Assembly: GCA_003557965.1 (NCBI GenBank)
Contig: PWND01000134.1
Coordinates: 1-5,928, forward strand
From: Bacteroidales bacterium
Lineage (GTDB): Bacteria > Bacteroidota > Bacteroidia > Bacteroidales > UBA7960
Length of the DNA: 5,928 nucleotides
Direction: 5' to 3'
The notes under the pieces were generated by a model. The model ran no database searches. It was not told where the DNA came from and saw only the letters and a list, made by a program, of their open reading frames with translations. Positions 1 through 5,905 of this stretch are shown piece after piece (within the stretch, counting starts at the first letter, position 1; the number at the start of each line of letters is the position of its first letter). A program made the translations under genes and the position numbers.

Positions 1-725
1 ACTATTCCTAACTTAATGGTGAATGCCATTACTCTTTCTATTGTGAAATATTCAAAAAACGTAACATCTTCCAGATAATCCCATCTAAGCTGGTCAATTG
101 CCTTTTCCCTCTCCTGAATGTCATCAAGTTTGACGATATTCATCAGGTCATCAACATAAATATACTCATTGCTTAATCCAAAATCACGGGCATGGCTCTT
201 GCGAATAATCTCTGAGGTTTCCGTTGTTCCTATGATTTGGTTTTCATATTTTACATCATGCTTTCTGCTGATAAGGGCAGTGATGATGTTTTTTATATTC
301 ATATCCAATTCATAATATTCCCTTAAAAACTCATTATCATGCTCAAGCATCTCATCGTAAAACAAAGTTATAAGCTCATTTTCAAGGCTCATGTCGGGGT
401 ACTTACGTTCATCAGCTTTAACGCCATTTATAAATACAGTCATGTAGTTAGGCAATGCTGATGGTTCTTTGAGTTCTTCTTCAAGAAATGCCGGGGAGAA
501 GTTCCCTTTCTCTTCAAATTCTTTATCTTTCTTCTCGATTAAATTAAGCAGGTTTTTGTTATCATAAGGCAGAAAAATCTTCTCTACAAGCTTATAGTCA
601 GCAGGATGCACTTCTGTTTTAAGTTCATCTTTAAAAGACAACTGGTCAAAAACCAGCTTATGGGTTTCAATGCTTATATCCTGAAGTCCTGCAACGAGGC
701 AGTAATAGTTTCGCTTAATTTGCAT
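1..725 (-). CDS. DUF2764 family protein of the V/A-type ATPase operon (3' end cut by the window edge)
   Basis: An open frame runs from an ATG at 723-725 to the left edge without a stop, giving 241 codons; the C-terminus lies outside. The protein starts MQIKRNYYCLVAGLQD, and this YY-LVAGL-D opening together with its place right after V-ATPase subunit E is what I recognise as DUF2764. It is acidic and looks mostly helical, with no signal peptide or membrane segment, so it is likely cytoplasmic. Two segments stand out: YDNKNLLNLI (residues 54-63) and LDMNIKNIITALISRKHD (140-157). They resemble the D-x-x-N helices of V/A-ATPase subunit C (AC39/d family), which suggests, but does not prove, a remote relationship. 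In Bacteroidota and Chlamydiae this gene lies between subunits E and A in operons without an obvious subunit C. It is 55 bp downstream of the subunit E gene, same strand, with no terminator between, so cotranscription is likely. The start has no good Shine-Dalgarno, only an A-rich upstream stretch. Function is not established; family assignment is fairly sure. Confidence 0.82.
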   Translation of the reverse strand, partial: MQIKRNYYCLVAGLQDISIETHKLVFDQLSFKDELKTEVHPADYKLVEKIFLPYDNKNLLNLIEKKDKEFEEKGNFSPAFLEEELKEPSALPNYMTVFINGVKADERKYPDMSLENELITLFYDEMLEHDNEFLREYYELDMNIKNIITALISRKHDVKYENQIIGTTETSEIIRKSHARDFGLSNEYIYVDDLMNIVKLDDIQEREKAIDQLRWDYLEDVTFFEYFTIERVMAFTIKLGI

Positions 726-780
726 TATCCGTTCTTTCTTTTTTCAGAATTTCAAAATCTGTAATTTAAGGCTGAATGAA

Positions 781-1401
781 TTAGGCCTTTTTCTCATAAA
801 GAATCTCTATCAGTCTTGGGCGAAGATATGCTTTAAAGAAGTTTTCAAAATCATCTTCTCCGAATGAGATAAGGAACCCGCCATCTTTAGGTCCAATTTT
901 GAAACCACCTTTCACAGAGTCGCCAAACTCAACTTCGAGACCTTTTTTAAGAATATCCTGGGTCTTTGATTTGAAGAACTCTTCAAATTCCTTCTTTTTT
1001 TCTTCCGGCAAAAGCACAGAGAGCTCAACCGCTTCATTGCTTTTGGGATCCCAGTTTTTGACTAAGGTTTCGATGATATCTTTGGTAAATTCAACATCTT
1101 TGAATGCGCCCTTTACTTCAGGGTTAATTGCCTTGAATTCAATCAAAGAAACAACTTTTTGCTTAATGTCAGAAATAGCCTGACGGGCTGCAAGCTGCAA
1201 TTCATTTAAGCTGTTCTTTTTCAGGTCTGCGGCTTCTTTTTCTGCCTCTTTCCTGATCTTTTCAGCATCACTGTTTGCCTTTTCAAGCATGTCGTCAGCT
1301 TTCTTTTTTGCTTCAGCTTCAATTTTTTTTGCCTCCTCATTGGCTTTTTCTACACCCTCAGAATAAATCTTTTCGGTAAGTTCCTGAAGTTTTGTTTGCA
1401 T
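781..1401 (-). CDS. atpE: V/A-type ATP synthase/ATPase subunit E (peripheral stalk)
   Basis: This 206-residue protein has the usual length and layout of V/A-ATPase subunit E. Residues about 10-65 form a long charged helix rich in Ala, Glu and Lys (KANEEAKKIEAEAKKKADD onwards) with coiled-coil character. The rest is a compact globular domain ending in a stretch typical of Bacteroidota homologues (GFKIGPKDGGF near residue 165, then FENFFKAYLRPRLIEILYE). Subunit E forms the peripheral stalk that stops the A3B3 head from turning while the rotor moves H+ or Na+ across the cytoplasmic membrane; the sequence does not tell which ion or direction. It is the first gene of the minus-strand operon and is followed by DUF2764. 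Subunit E normally pairs with a G/H helix; no such gene is in the visible part. The ATG at 1399-1401 is chosen because the coiled coil begins right after it; a candidate promoter lies about 60 bp upstream. The symbol follows V-type naming and should not be confused with F-type subunit c. Confidence 0.9.
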   Translation of the reverse strand: MQTKLQELTEKIYSEGVEKANEEAKKIEAEAKKKADDMLEKANSDAEKIRKEAEKEAADLKKNSLNELQLAARQAISDIKQKVVSLIEFKAINPEVKGAFKDVEFTKDIIETLVKNWDPKSNEAVELSVLLPEEKKKEFEEFFKSKTQDILKKGLEVEFGDSVKGGFKIGPKDGGFLISFGEDDFENFFKAYLRPRLIEILYEKKA

Positions 1402-1414
1402 GATATCCGGAATT

Positions 1415-1436
1415 TTATTAAAAACTCATTTAATAA
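1415..1436 (-). repeat. Perfect 8-bp inverted repeat in the presumed atpE leader
   Basis: TTATTAAA (1415-1422) and its exact reverse complement TTTAATAA (1429-1436) are separated by 6 bp. The repeat ends 13 bp before the atpE start codon and lies between it and the candidate promoter, so it would be in the 5' untranslated leader. It could be an operator for a dimeric regulator or a weak leader hairpin close to the ribosome site. Because it is made only of A and T in an AT-rich region, chance is a real alternative. Confidence 0.4.
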
Positions 1437-1461
1437 CTATCAATTTTTTTTATTTTCATTG

Positions 1462-1494
1462 AAAAAGTAAAACTTACATCCCGATAAAAACAAA
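1462..1494 (-). promoter_or_regulatory. Candidate Bacteroidota-type promoter for the atpE operon
   Basis: Read on the minus strand, TTTG (complement of CAAA at 1491-1494) is followed after 21 bp by TACTTTTT (complement of 1462-1469). This fits the Bacteroidota primary-sigma pattern of a TTTG-like -33 element, about 19-21 bp, and TAnnTTTG at -7, with one mismatch in the -7 box. Transcription would start near 1455, leaving a leader of about 55 nt before the atpE ATG. Such short motifs occur often in AT-rich DNA, so this is tentative. Confidence 0.42.
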
Positions 1495-1641
1495 TCAATT
1501 TTAAAATTACTATGGATGCAACGTTTTAGCCTATTACGAAAGTAATTCTTTTATAGAGTTTTAAATAATAAAACTGATAAAAGAATGTGCGAAATTATCA
1601 TTTTTTTTTCAAAAAAATAAAGTATCATATTTTTTTATCTA

Positions 1642-1674
1642 TTTAGTTTTAGTTTTTACAAAAAATTAACTTTG
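1642..1674 (+). promoter_or_regulatory. Candidate Bacteroidota-type promoter for the CLC gene
   Basis: TAACTTTG at 1667-1674 matches the Bacteroidota -7 consensus TAnnTTTG exactly. A weaker -33-like element (TTAG at 1643-1646, within TTTAG) lies 20 bp upstream. Transcription would start near 1681, giving a leader of roughly 95 nt before the ATG at 1776. A competing E. coli-like pair (TTGACA at 1695-1700, then CATAGT after 18 bp) is nearer the gene, but it is a less likely form in this phylum. Confidence 0.42.
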
Positions 1675-1775
1675 AAGGCATATTTTATATATAATTGACA
1701 AATTAAATCATAGAAAAGCATAGTGATTATTGATTTTTTCAGATATTTGCAGTCTAAGTGAGAAAAATATAAGAA

Positions 1776-3554
1776 ATGGCTAAAACGGGCTTAGTAAATA
1801 GGTTTCTTTTGTGGCGGTCGAAAAACGTTAGTGATAGAAATTTTCTATTATTTTTAAGCATTGTTATAGGTATTTTGGCTGCTATTGCTGCTGTTATTCT
1901 TAAAACATCAGTTCACTATCTTGAGTACTGGGTTAGAAATATTCCGGGGAAGCACATGGAAAACTGGTTTTTGTTGGTATTCCCAATCATTGGAATATTA
2001 ATAACGGTATTTTATGTCAGGACATTCGTAAAGGACGACATAAGCCATGGTGTTTCGCGTATATTATATGCAATATCGCGCAATAAGGCTGTGATGAAGC
2101 TTCACAATACTTATTCTTCGGTAATAGCATGTACATTTACGGGAGGCCTGGGTGGATCAGTGGGGATGGAGGCACCTATAGTGTCAACGGGTGCAGCAAT
2201 TGGCTCTAATGTAGCCCAGGCTAGTAAACTTGGTTATAAGAGAACTGTTTTGCTGTTAGGATGCGGTGCTGCTGCTGCTATTGCTGCTATTTTCAAAGCT
2301 CCTATTGCAGGGTTGATTTTTGCTTTGGAAGTATTAATGCTCGACCTTACCATGGCTTCCATCATACCTTTGCTAATCGCAACTGTTACAGCAGCAATAT
2401 TCTCCACAATATTTCTTGGAGAACAAATAGAATTTTATTTTACGCTTCAAGACCCTTTTCAATTTGGGCATATCCCTTTTTATTTGCTGTTAGGCATTTT
2501 TACAGGAGTAATATCTCTCTACTTTACATGGGTAAACTCCCAGGTAGAAAAGCGTGTTAAAAAAGAAAAATCACCATACTTAAGAGTTATAAAAGCAGGA
2601 TTGATTTTGGGCATCCTGATTTTTATTTTCCCTCCTCTTTTTGGTGAAGGTTATATGGGCATGAGGTCATTGCTTTCGGGTAATCCCGGAGAATTGCTTG
2701 ACAACAGCATTTTTGCATACTTTATAGATGAAGCCGGGCTTATGTTTTTGGGCTTTCTGCTATTAGTGCTGCTTTTTAAGGCCGTTGCAACGTCATTAAC
2801 AACAGGAGCAGGCGGAATAGGTGGTGTTTTTGCACCAAGCCTGTTTATTGGAGGAATAGCAGGATTTATTTTTTCGAGATTTATAAACATATTTGGAGGG
2901 CAGTATATTTCTGAAAGAAATTTCTCCCTGGTAGGCATGGCAGGTTTAATTGCAGGAGTCATTCATGCACCACTAACGGCAATATTCCTGATAGCAGAAA
3001 TTACCGGTGGTTATGAATTATTTATTCCGCTTATTATAACATCATCTTTAGCATATATTACTGTAGTATATTTTCAGCCTCACTCTTTATATACGAAAAA
3101 TCTGGCCAGGAAAGGCCAATTAATCACTCACCATAAAGATAAAGCTGTACTTACAATGCTTACCGTTGAAAATGTTCTGGAAACAAAATTTTCTAAAATA
3201 AAACCTGAACAAACGCTGGGCGATCTTGTAAAGGTAATTGCAAAATCAAACAGAAATATTTTTCCAGTTACCGATGACTCCAACAACTTCATTGGCCTGA
3301 TAGTTTTAGATGAGGTGCGTGAAATAATGTTTGATAAAGCGAAATATAATAAGCTGACTGTTAGAAACCTGATGATAAAACCCGATGTCCTTGTTAATAT
3401 TAATGACCACATGGATACAGTTATGCAAAAATTTAAAGAATCCGGCATGTGGAACTTACCAGTTGTTGAGGATGGCAAATATCGTGGTTTTATTTCCCGC
3501 TCTAATGTTTTTAACCTTTATCGCAATATGCTAATTGAATTCTCCGAAGAATAG
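1776..3554 (+). CDS. CLC-family chloride channel/transporter with C-terminal CBS domain pair
   Basis: The 592-residue protein has a CLC membrane domain (about residues 22-445, many hydrophobic helices) and two cytoplasmic CBS domains (about 461-520 and 526-585). The anion-pathway motifs can be placed: the first filter motif, GSGIP in E. coli ClcA, appears as SHGVS (90-94); GREGP appears as GMEAP (130-134), keeping the gating glutamate E132; GxFxP is GGVFAP (349-354); and the pore tyrosine is Y439 in HSLYTKNLARKG. In IFALEVLML the second acidic residue of exchangers, the internal proton glutamate (E203 in ClcA), is replaced by V186, as in animal CLC channels. It should therefore move Cl- or a similar anion, perhaps without tight H+ coupling; transport type is inference. 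CBS pairs in CLC proteins often bind adenine nucleotides. The ATG at 1776 has an A-rich upstream region (GAGAAAAATATAAGAA) usual for Bacteroidota, and the product has no cleavable signal. It is divergent from the V-ATPase operon and 100 bp upstream of the peptidase gene on the same strand. No frameshift or truncation is seen. Confidence 0.93.
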   Translation: MAKTGLVNRFLLWRSKNVSDRNFLLFLSIVIGILAAIAAVILKTSVHYLEYWVRNIPGKHMENWFLLVFPIIGILITVFYVRTFVKDDISHGVSRILYAISRNKAVMKLHNTYSSVIACTFTGGLGGSVGMEAPIVSTGAAIGSNVAQASKLGYKRTVLLLGCGAAAAIAAIFKAPIAGLIFALEVLMLDLTMASIIPLLIATVTAAIFSTIFLGEQIEFYFTLQDPFQFGHIPFYLLLGIFTGVISLYFTWVNSQVEKRVKKEKSPYLRVIKAGLILGILIFIFPPLFGEGYMGMRSLLSGNPGELLDNSIFAYFIDEAGLMFLGFLLLVLLFKAVATSLTTGAGGIGGVFAPSLFIGGIAGFIFSRFINIFGGQYISERNFSLVGMAGLIAGVIHAPLTAIFLIAEITGGYELFIPLIITSSLAYITVVYFQPHSLYTKNLARKGQLITHHKDKAVLTMLTVENVLETKFSKIKPEQTLGDLVKVIAKSNRNIFPVTDDSNNFIGLIVLDEVREIMFDKAKYNKLTVRNLMIKPDVLVNINDHMDTVMQKFKESGMWNLPVVEDGKYRGFISRSNVFNLYRNMLIEFSEE

Positions 3555-3654
3555 CATGATTATGTTAAATAGTTTTAAGAAAAATGTATCCGTCAGGAAT
3601 TTTTGTACTTTCATTGATTAATTCATTTATTAGAAATAAACCAATCTTATAATC

Positions 3655-5586
3655 GTGAAAAAAATATATTACTACATCACATTTTTAATTGTTTTTTCCG
3701 GATCAATTAAAATAAATGCACAATCAGACATACAGATTAAAAAAGTTTATGAAATACTTAATGAAAAGCCGGAAGTTTATTTAAGCTTTCCTGCCAATAA
3801 CTTTTCCGATGACCTAAACTTAGTTGTTTCTCTTGACTATATTAAACAAAACAGGGCTTATGTTTATGCTAATTATGAAGCTTTTCAAAAGTTAGTGGAG
3901 CTTAATATTGATTTTAAGGTTGAAAGGAGCCCGGGCGATATTGACTTTGACCCGAATATGAAAACATGGGAGGAAATCCAGCAAAGAGGGCTGGTGGGAA
4001 ACTGGGATTTTTATCCTACTTATGAGGCCTATGTTGGCCTGATGTATCAATTTGAGGAGGACTATCCCGATATGATAGAAATTTACAACATCGGTGAAAC
4101 TGTTATGGGCAGGGATTTGTTATTTGCAAAACTTACATCAAATGTAAATGAGGAAAAAGCAGTGCCAAGATTCATGTACTCCTCCACAATGCATGGTGAT
4201 GAAACTGCAGGATTTGTTTTACTCCTCAGGCTTATTCATCACTTTGCTGATAATTACGGTTCAGATGATGAAATAACATACTTGATGGATAATTTTGAGC
4301 TGTGGATATGTCCAAACGAAAATCCTGACGGGACTTACACTAATAATAATTCAACAGTTAGCGGGGCAACCAGGGGCAATGCAAACGGTGTGGATTTAAA
4401 CAGAAACTATCTAAATCCTGTTTATCAGCATTCGGTTCAGGAACCGGAAACTGTTGCAATGATGAACTTTGTAGATACTATGGGTTTTGTTATGTCGGCT
4501 AATATGCATGGTGGTATTGAACTGGTAAACTATCCTTTTGACAGTTGGACAAGCAATAACAGGCAGCATGTTGACCACGACTGGTTTGATATGGTATCCA
4601 AGGAGTATTCTGATACGGCTCAATATAACAGCCCTCCGGGTTATATGACAGCTTATGGCGGCTATACTCACGGCGGCGACTGGTATGTGATTTATGGCAG
4701 CCGCCAGGATTATTTAAATTACTATAATAGCTGTCGCGAAGTTACACTGGAGCTTTCCAACCAAAAACTGCTTGATCCGGGTTTATTGCCGGCTCATTGG
4801 AATTACAACTATCGGTCATTTGTAAACTACATTAAACAAGCAGGATACGGAATTACCGGCACGGTAACAGATGCAGCCACAGGAGAAGGTGTAATAGCAA
4901 AAGTTGAACTCACCGGCCATGATAGTTACTACTCTTACGTTTACTCAAGGTACCCGTTTGGCAATTTCAACAGGCCTGTTTTGGAGGGTAGTTACGATGT
5001 AAAAGTTACTGCCGAAGGCTACTTCCCCGTTGAAATAGAGAACGTAAGCGTTACAAACCACGATTCGGTATTTTTAGGTATTGTTCTAACAGACACTGAA
5101 ACTGATGAATACACATTAACATTAGATGTACAACCTGATGGTGCAGGCAGTGCAACAGGAGAAGGCGTGTATTATGAGCATACCAATGTACACCTTAGTG
5201 CATCAGCCAATGAAGGCTATGTGTTTAAAAACTGGACATCAGGTGGCGAAGAAATAAGCCAGAACGCTTCATTTTACTTCACCATGCCGGGAGAAGACAT
5301 TACGCTGATTGCTAATTTTGAAGTTGGAAGTGATGTTTATGAAACGGAAAAAACGGCTGATATTGAAATATATCCAAACCCATCTAATGGAATATTCAAA
5401 ATCCATTCACAGGAAAACATTTCTAACATTGAGGTATATTGTATAAGTGGCAAAACTATAAGAAATGAAAGCATTAATAATAACTATGCTTCAATTGACT
5501 TAAGTGCCCAAAATAATGGCGTTTATATTTTTCATATAATTACAAAAACTAACACGATAGTACGTAAAGTTTATTTGCATAAATAG
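3655..5586 (+). CDS. Secreted M14 zinc carboxypeptidase with TTR-like, InlB-B-repeat-like and T9SS sorting domains
   Basis: The start is GTG: an in-frame stop lies 18 bp upstream (TAA, 3637-3639) and the next internal Met is residue 102, past the signal peptide. Domains of the 643 residues: signal peptide 1-22 or so (MKKIYYYITFLIVF, cut near INA-QS); propeptide-like region about 24-115; M14 catalytic domain about 118-395; transthyretin-like regulatory domain about 398-479 (GITGTVTDAATGEG); InlB-B-repeat-like domain about 486-556 (GYVFKNW, FTMPGEDITLIANF); T9SS type A sorting domain about 568-643 (IEIYPNPSNGIF, IEVYCISGK, GVYIFHI, ending RKVYLHK). Zinc ligands are H180 and E183 (HGDE) and H285 (NMHGG); the catalytic base is E366 (EVTLELS); R240 and N249-R250 (DLNRN) fit the substrate carboxylate pocket. 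All key residues are present, so it should be active. NPDGTY, DLNRNY and the following TTR-like domain point to the M14B (CPD/CPE-like) subfamily. It is probably exported by Sec, then passed through the outer membrane by T9SS to cleave C-terminal residues of external peptides; the exact specificity is not readable. The 100-bp upstream gap shows no clear terminator or strong promoter. Confidence 0.93.
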   Translation: MKKIYYYITFLIVFSGSIKINAQSDIQIKKVYEILNEKPEVYLSFPANNFSDDLNLVVSLDYIKQNRAYVYANYEAFQKLVELNIDFKVERSPGDIDFDPNMKTWEEIQQRGLVGNWDFYPTYEAYVGLMYQFEEDYPDMIEIYNIGETVMGRDLLFAKLTSNVNEEKAVPRFMYSSTMHGDETAGFVLLLRLIHHFADNYGSDDEITYLMDNFELWICPNENPDGTYTNNNSTVSGATRGNANGVDLNRNYLNPVYQHSVQEPETVAMMNFVDTMGFVMSANMHGGIELVNYPFDSWTSNNRQHVDHDWFDMVSKEYSDTAQYNSPPGYMTAYGGYTHGGDWYVIYGSRQDYLNYYNSCREVTLELSNQKLLDPGLLPAHWNYNYRSFVNYIKQAGYGITGTVTDAATGEGVIAKVELTGHDSYYSYVYSRYPFGNFNRPVLEGSYDVKVTAEGYFPVEIENVSVTNHDSVFLGIVLTDTETDEYTLTLDVQPDGAGSATGEGVYYEHTNVHLSASANEGYVFKNWTSGGEEISQNASFYFTMPGEDITLIANFEVGSDVYETEKTADIEIYPNPSNGIFKIHSQENISNIEVYCISGKTIRNESINNNYASIDLSAQNNGVYIFHIITKTNTIVRKVYLHK

Positions 5587-5600
5587 TTGTTTTACTGTGA

Positions 5601-5664
5601 GTTGGTGGATTGGTTGATTGGTTAATTGGTTGATTGGGAAAATAGTTTACTGGGTAATTGGTTG
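5601..5664 (+). repeat. Octamer tandem array 1 (consensus ATTGGTTG, 8 units)
   Basis: Cut every 8 bp, this stretch reads as eight units in one register: GTTGGTGG, ATTGGTTG, ATTGGTTA, ATTGGTTG, ATTGGGAA, AATAGTTT, ACTGGGTA, ATTGGTTG. Four units match the consensus exactly or with one change, the others are degenerate. The plus strand has a single C in 64 bases, a strong G/T against A/C strand bias. It starts 14 bp after the peptidase stop codon. The unit length of 8 is not a multiple of 3, so it is not a coding repeat. Confidence 0.85.
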
Positions 5665-5683
5665 CACTTCGGCAGGCCCAGTG
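5665..5683. repeat. Imperfect palindromic 19-mer (REP-like hairpin)
   Basis: The 19-mer CACTTCGGCAGGCCCAGTG directly follows the first octamer array. Its ends CACT and AGTG pair; inside, GG (5671-5672) can pair with CC (5677-5678) across a small internal loop. From memory it resembles short CACTTCGACAGGCTCAGTG-like palindromes scattered in many bacterial intergenic regions, and its frame translation LRQAQ often turns up in spurious short ORFs. I cannot verify the copy number here. Confidence 0.5.
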
Positions 5684-5687
5684 TAAA

Positions 5688-5715
5688 ATTTCGGATGTGG
5701 GATTTCGGATATCGG
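5688..5715 (+). repeat. 14-bp tandem duplication (ATTTCGGATrTsGG)
   Basis: ATTTCGGATGTGGG (5688-5701) is followed at once by ATTTCGGATATCGG (5702-5715), 12 of 14 bases the same, and then by a decaying third copy starting ATTTTTTGAG. Runs of TTTCGGAT-type units are, as far as I recall, a common low-complexity filler between genes in Bacteroidota. No role is evident. Confidence 0.7.
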
Positions 5716-5738
5716 ATTTTTTGAGCAATGGTGGTGCC

Positions 5739-5757
5739 CTTCGGAGTTTTCCGGAAG
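5739..5757. repeat. Bulged hairpin between the octamer arrays
   Basis: CTTCGGA (5739-5745) can pair with TCCGGAAG (5750-5757) across a GTTT loop, making a 7-bp stem with one bulged G. The following sequence is AAAGG rather than a T-run, so on the plus strand it is not a standard intrinsic terminator; on the minus strand the sequence after the stem is also not a T-run. It may be part of the repeat element or chance. Confidence 0.4.
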
Positions 5758-5849
5758 AAAGGTTCTATTTAGCCACCAATGCCAAAATAGACGTTGCGGG
5801 CTGGCAAGGCAAAACGCAGAAATTAATGTGCAAATGTGTTAATGAGCAA

Positions 5850-5905
5850 ATTAGTTAATTGGTTGATTGGTTGATTTGGGAATTGGTTAAATGGAAAATT
5901 AGTTA
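5850..5905 (+). repeat. Octamer tandem array 2 (consensus ATTGGTTG, 7 units)
   Basis: Seven 8-bp units in one register: ATTAGTTA, ATTGGTTG, ATTGGTTG, ATTTGGGA, ATTGGTTA, AATGGAAA, ATTAGTTA. Consensus and orientation are the same as in array 1, and the plus strand has no C at all over 56 bases. The spacing between the two arrays (185 bp) is not a multiple of 8, so they are separate arrays rather than one array with a decayed centre kept in phase. Confidence 0.85.

Larger units (their letters stand above)
1402..1775. other. Divergent AT-rich intergenic region between the ATPase operon and the CLC gene
   Basis: This 374-bp stretch is very AT-rich with long T and A runs (for example near 1603-1619) and has no credible ORF on either strand. 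It should hold the promoters of both flanking genes; candidates for each are listed separately. Between them, at 1533-1546, is a small hairpin: ATTAC, loop GAAA, GTAAT. The 3' arm GTAATT can also pair with AATTAC at 1505-1510, so two alternative foldings are possible on paper. I see no riboswitch, tRNA or recognisable RNA gene. The 3' part (about 1750-1775) is the A-rich start region of the CLC gene. Confidence 0.75.

Noticed and set aside
899..1183. A 94-codon plus-strand frame antisense to subunit E
   Set aside because: It lies wholly inside a confidently recognised gene on the other strand, has Ser/Phe-rich low-complexity composition expected from an antisense reading, and no domain.
1695..1724. 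E. coli-type sigma-70 promoter (TTGACA, 18 bp, CATAGT)
   Set aside because: The -10 box matches only 4 of 6 and Bacteroidota primary sigma factors use a different -7 element; the exact TAnnTTTG at 1667-1674 is a better candidate.
2651..3478. Two minus-strand frames (2651-2962 and 3128-3478) opposite the CLC gene
   Set aside because: Both are contained in the CLC gene, whose motifs run uninterrupted in the plus-strand frame; the antisense products show no recognisable features.
3539..3553. Hairpin over the CLC stop region (ATTCT/AGAAT) as a terminator
   Set aside because: It has only a 5-bp AT-rich stem, lies within the coding end and is not followed by a T-run.
5658..5858. A 66-codon plus-strand frame with a TTG start
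   Set aside because: It begins inside octamer array 1, runs through the palindromic 19-mer and the 14-bp duplication and ends in array 2. The product (VALRQAQCK, ISDVGFRISD) is simply translated repeat; there is no start-site support.
5601..5905. CRISPR array
   Set aside because: The repeats are 8-bp units directly adjacent to each other with no unique spacers, and repeat length is far below that of CRISPR repeats.
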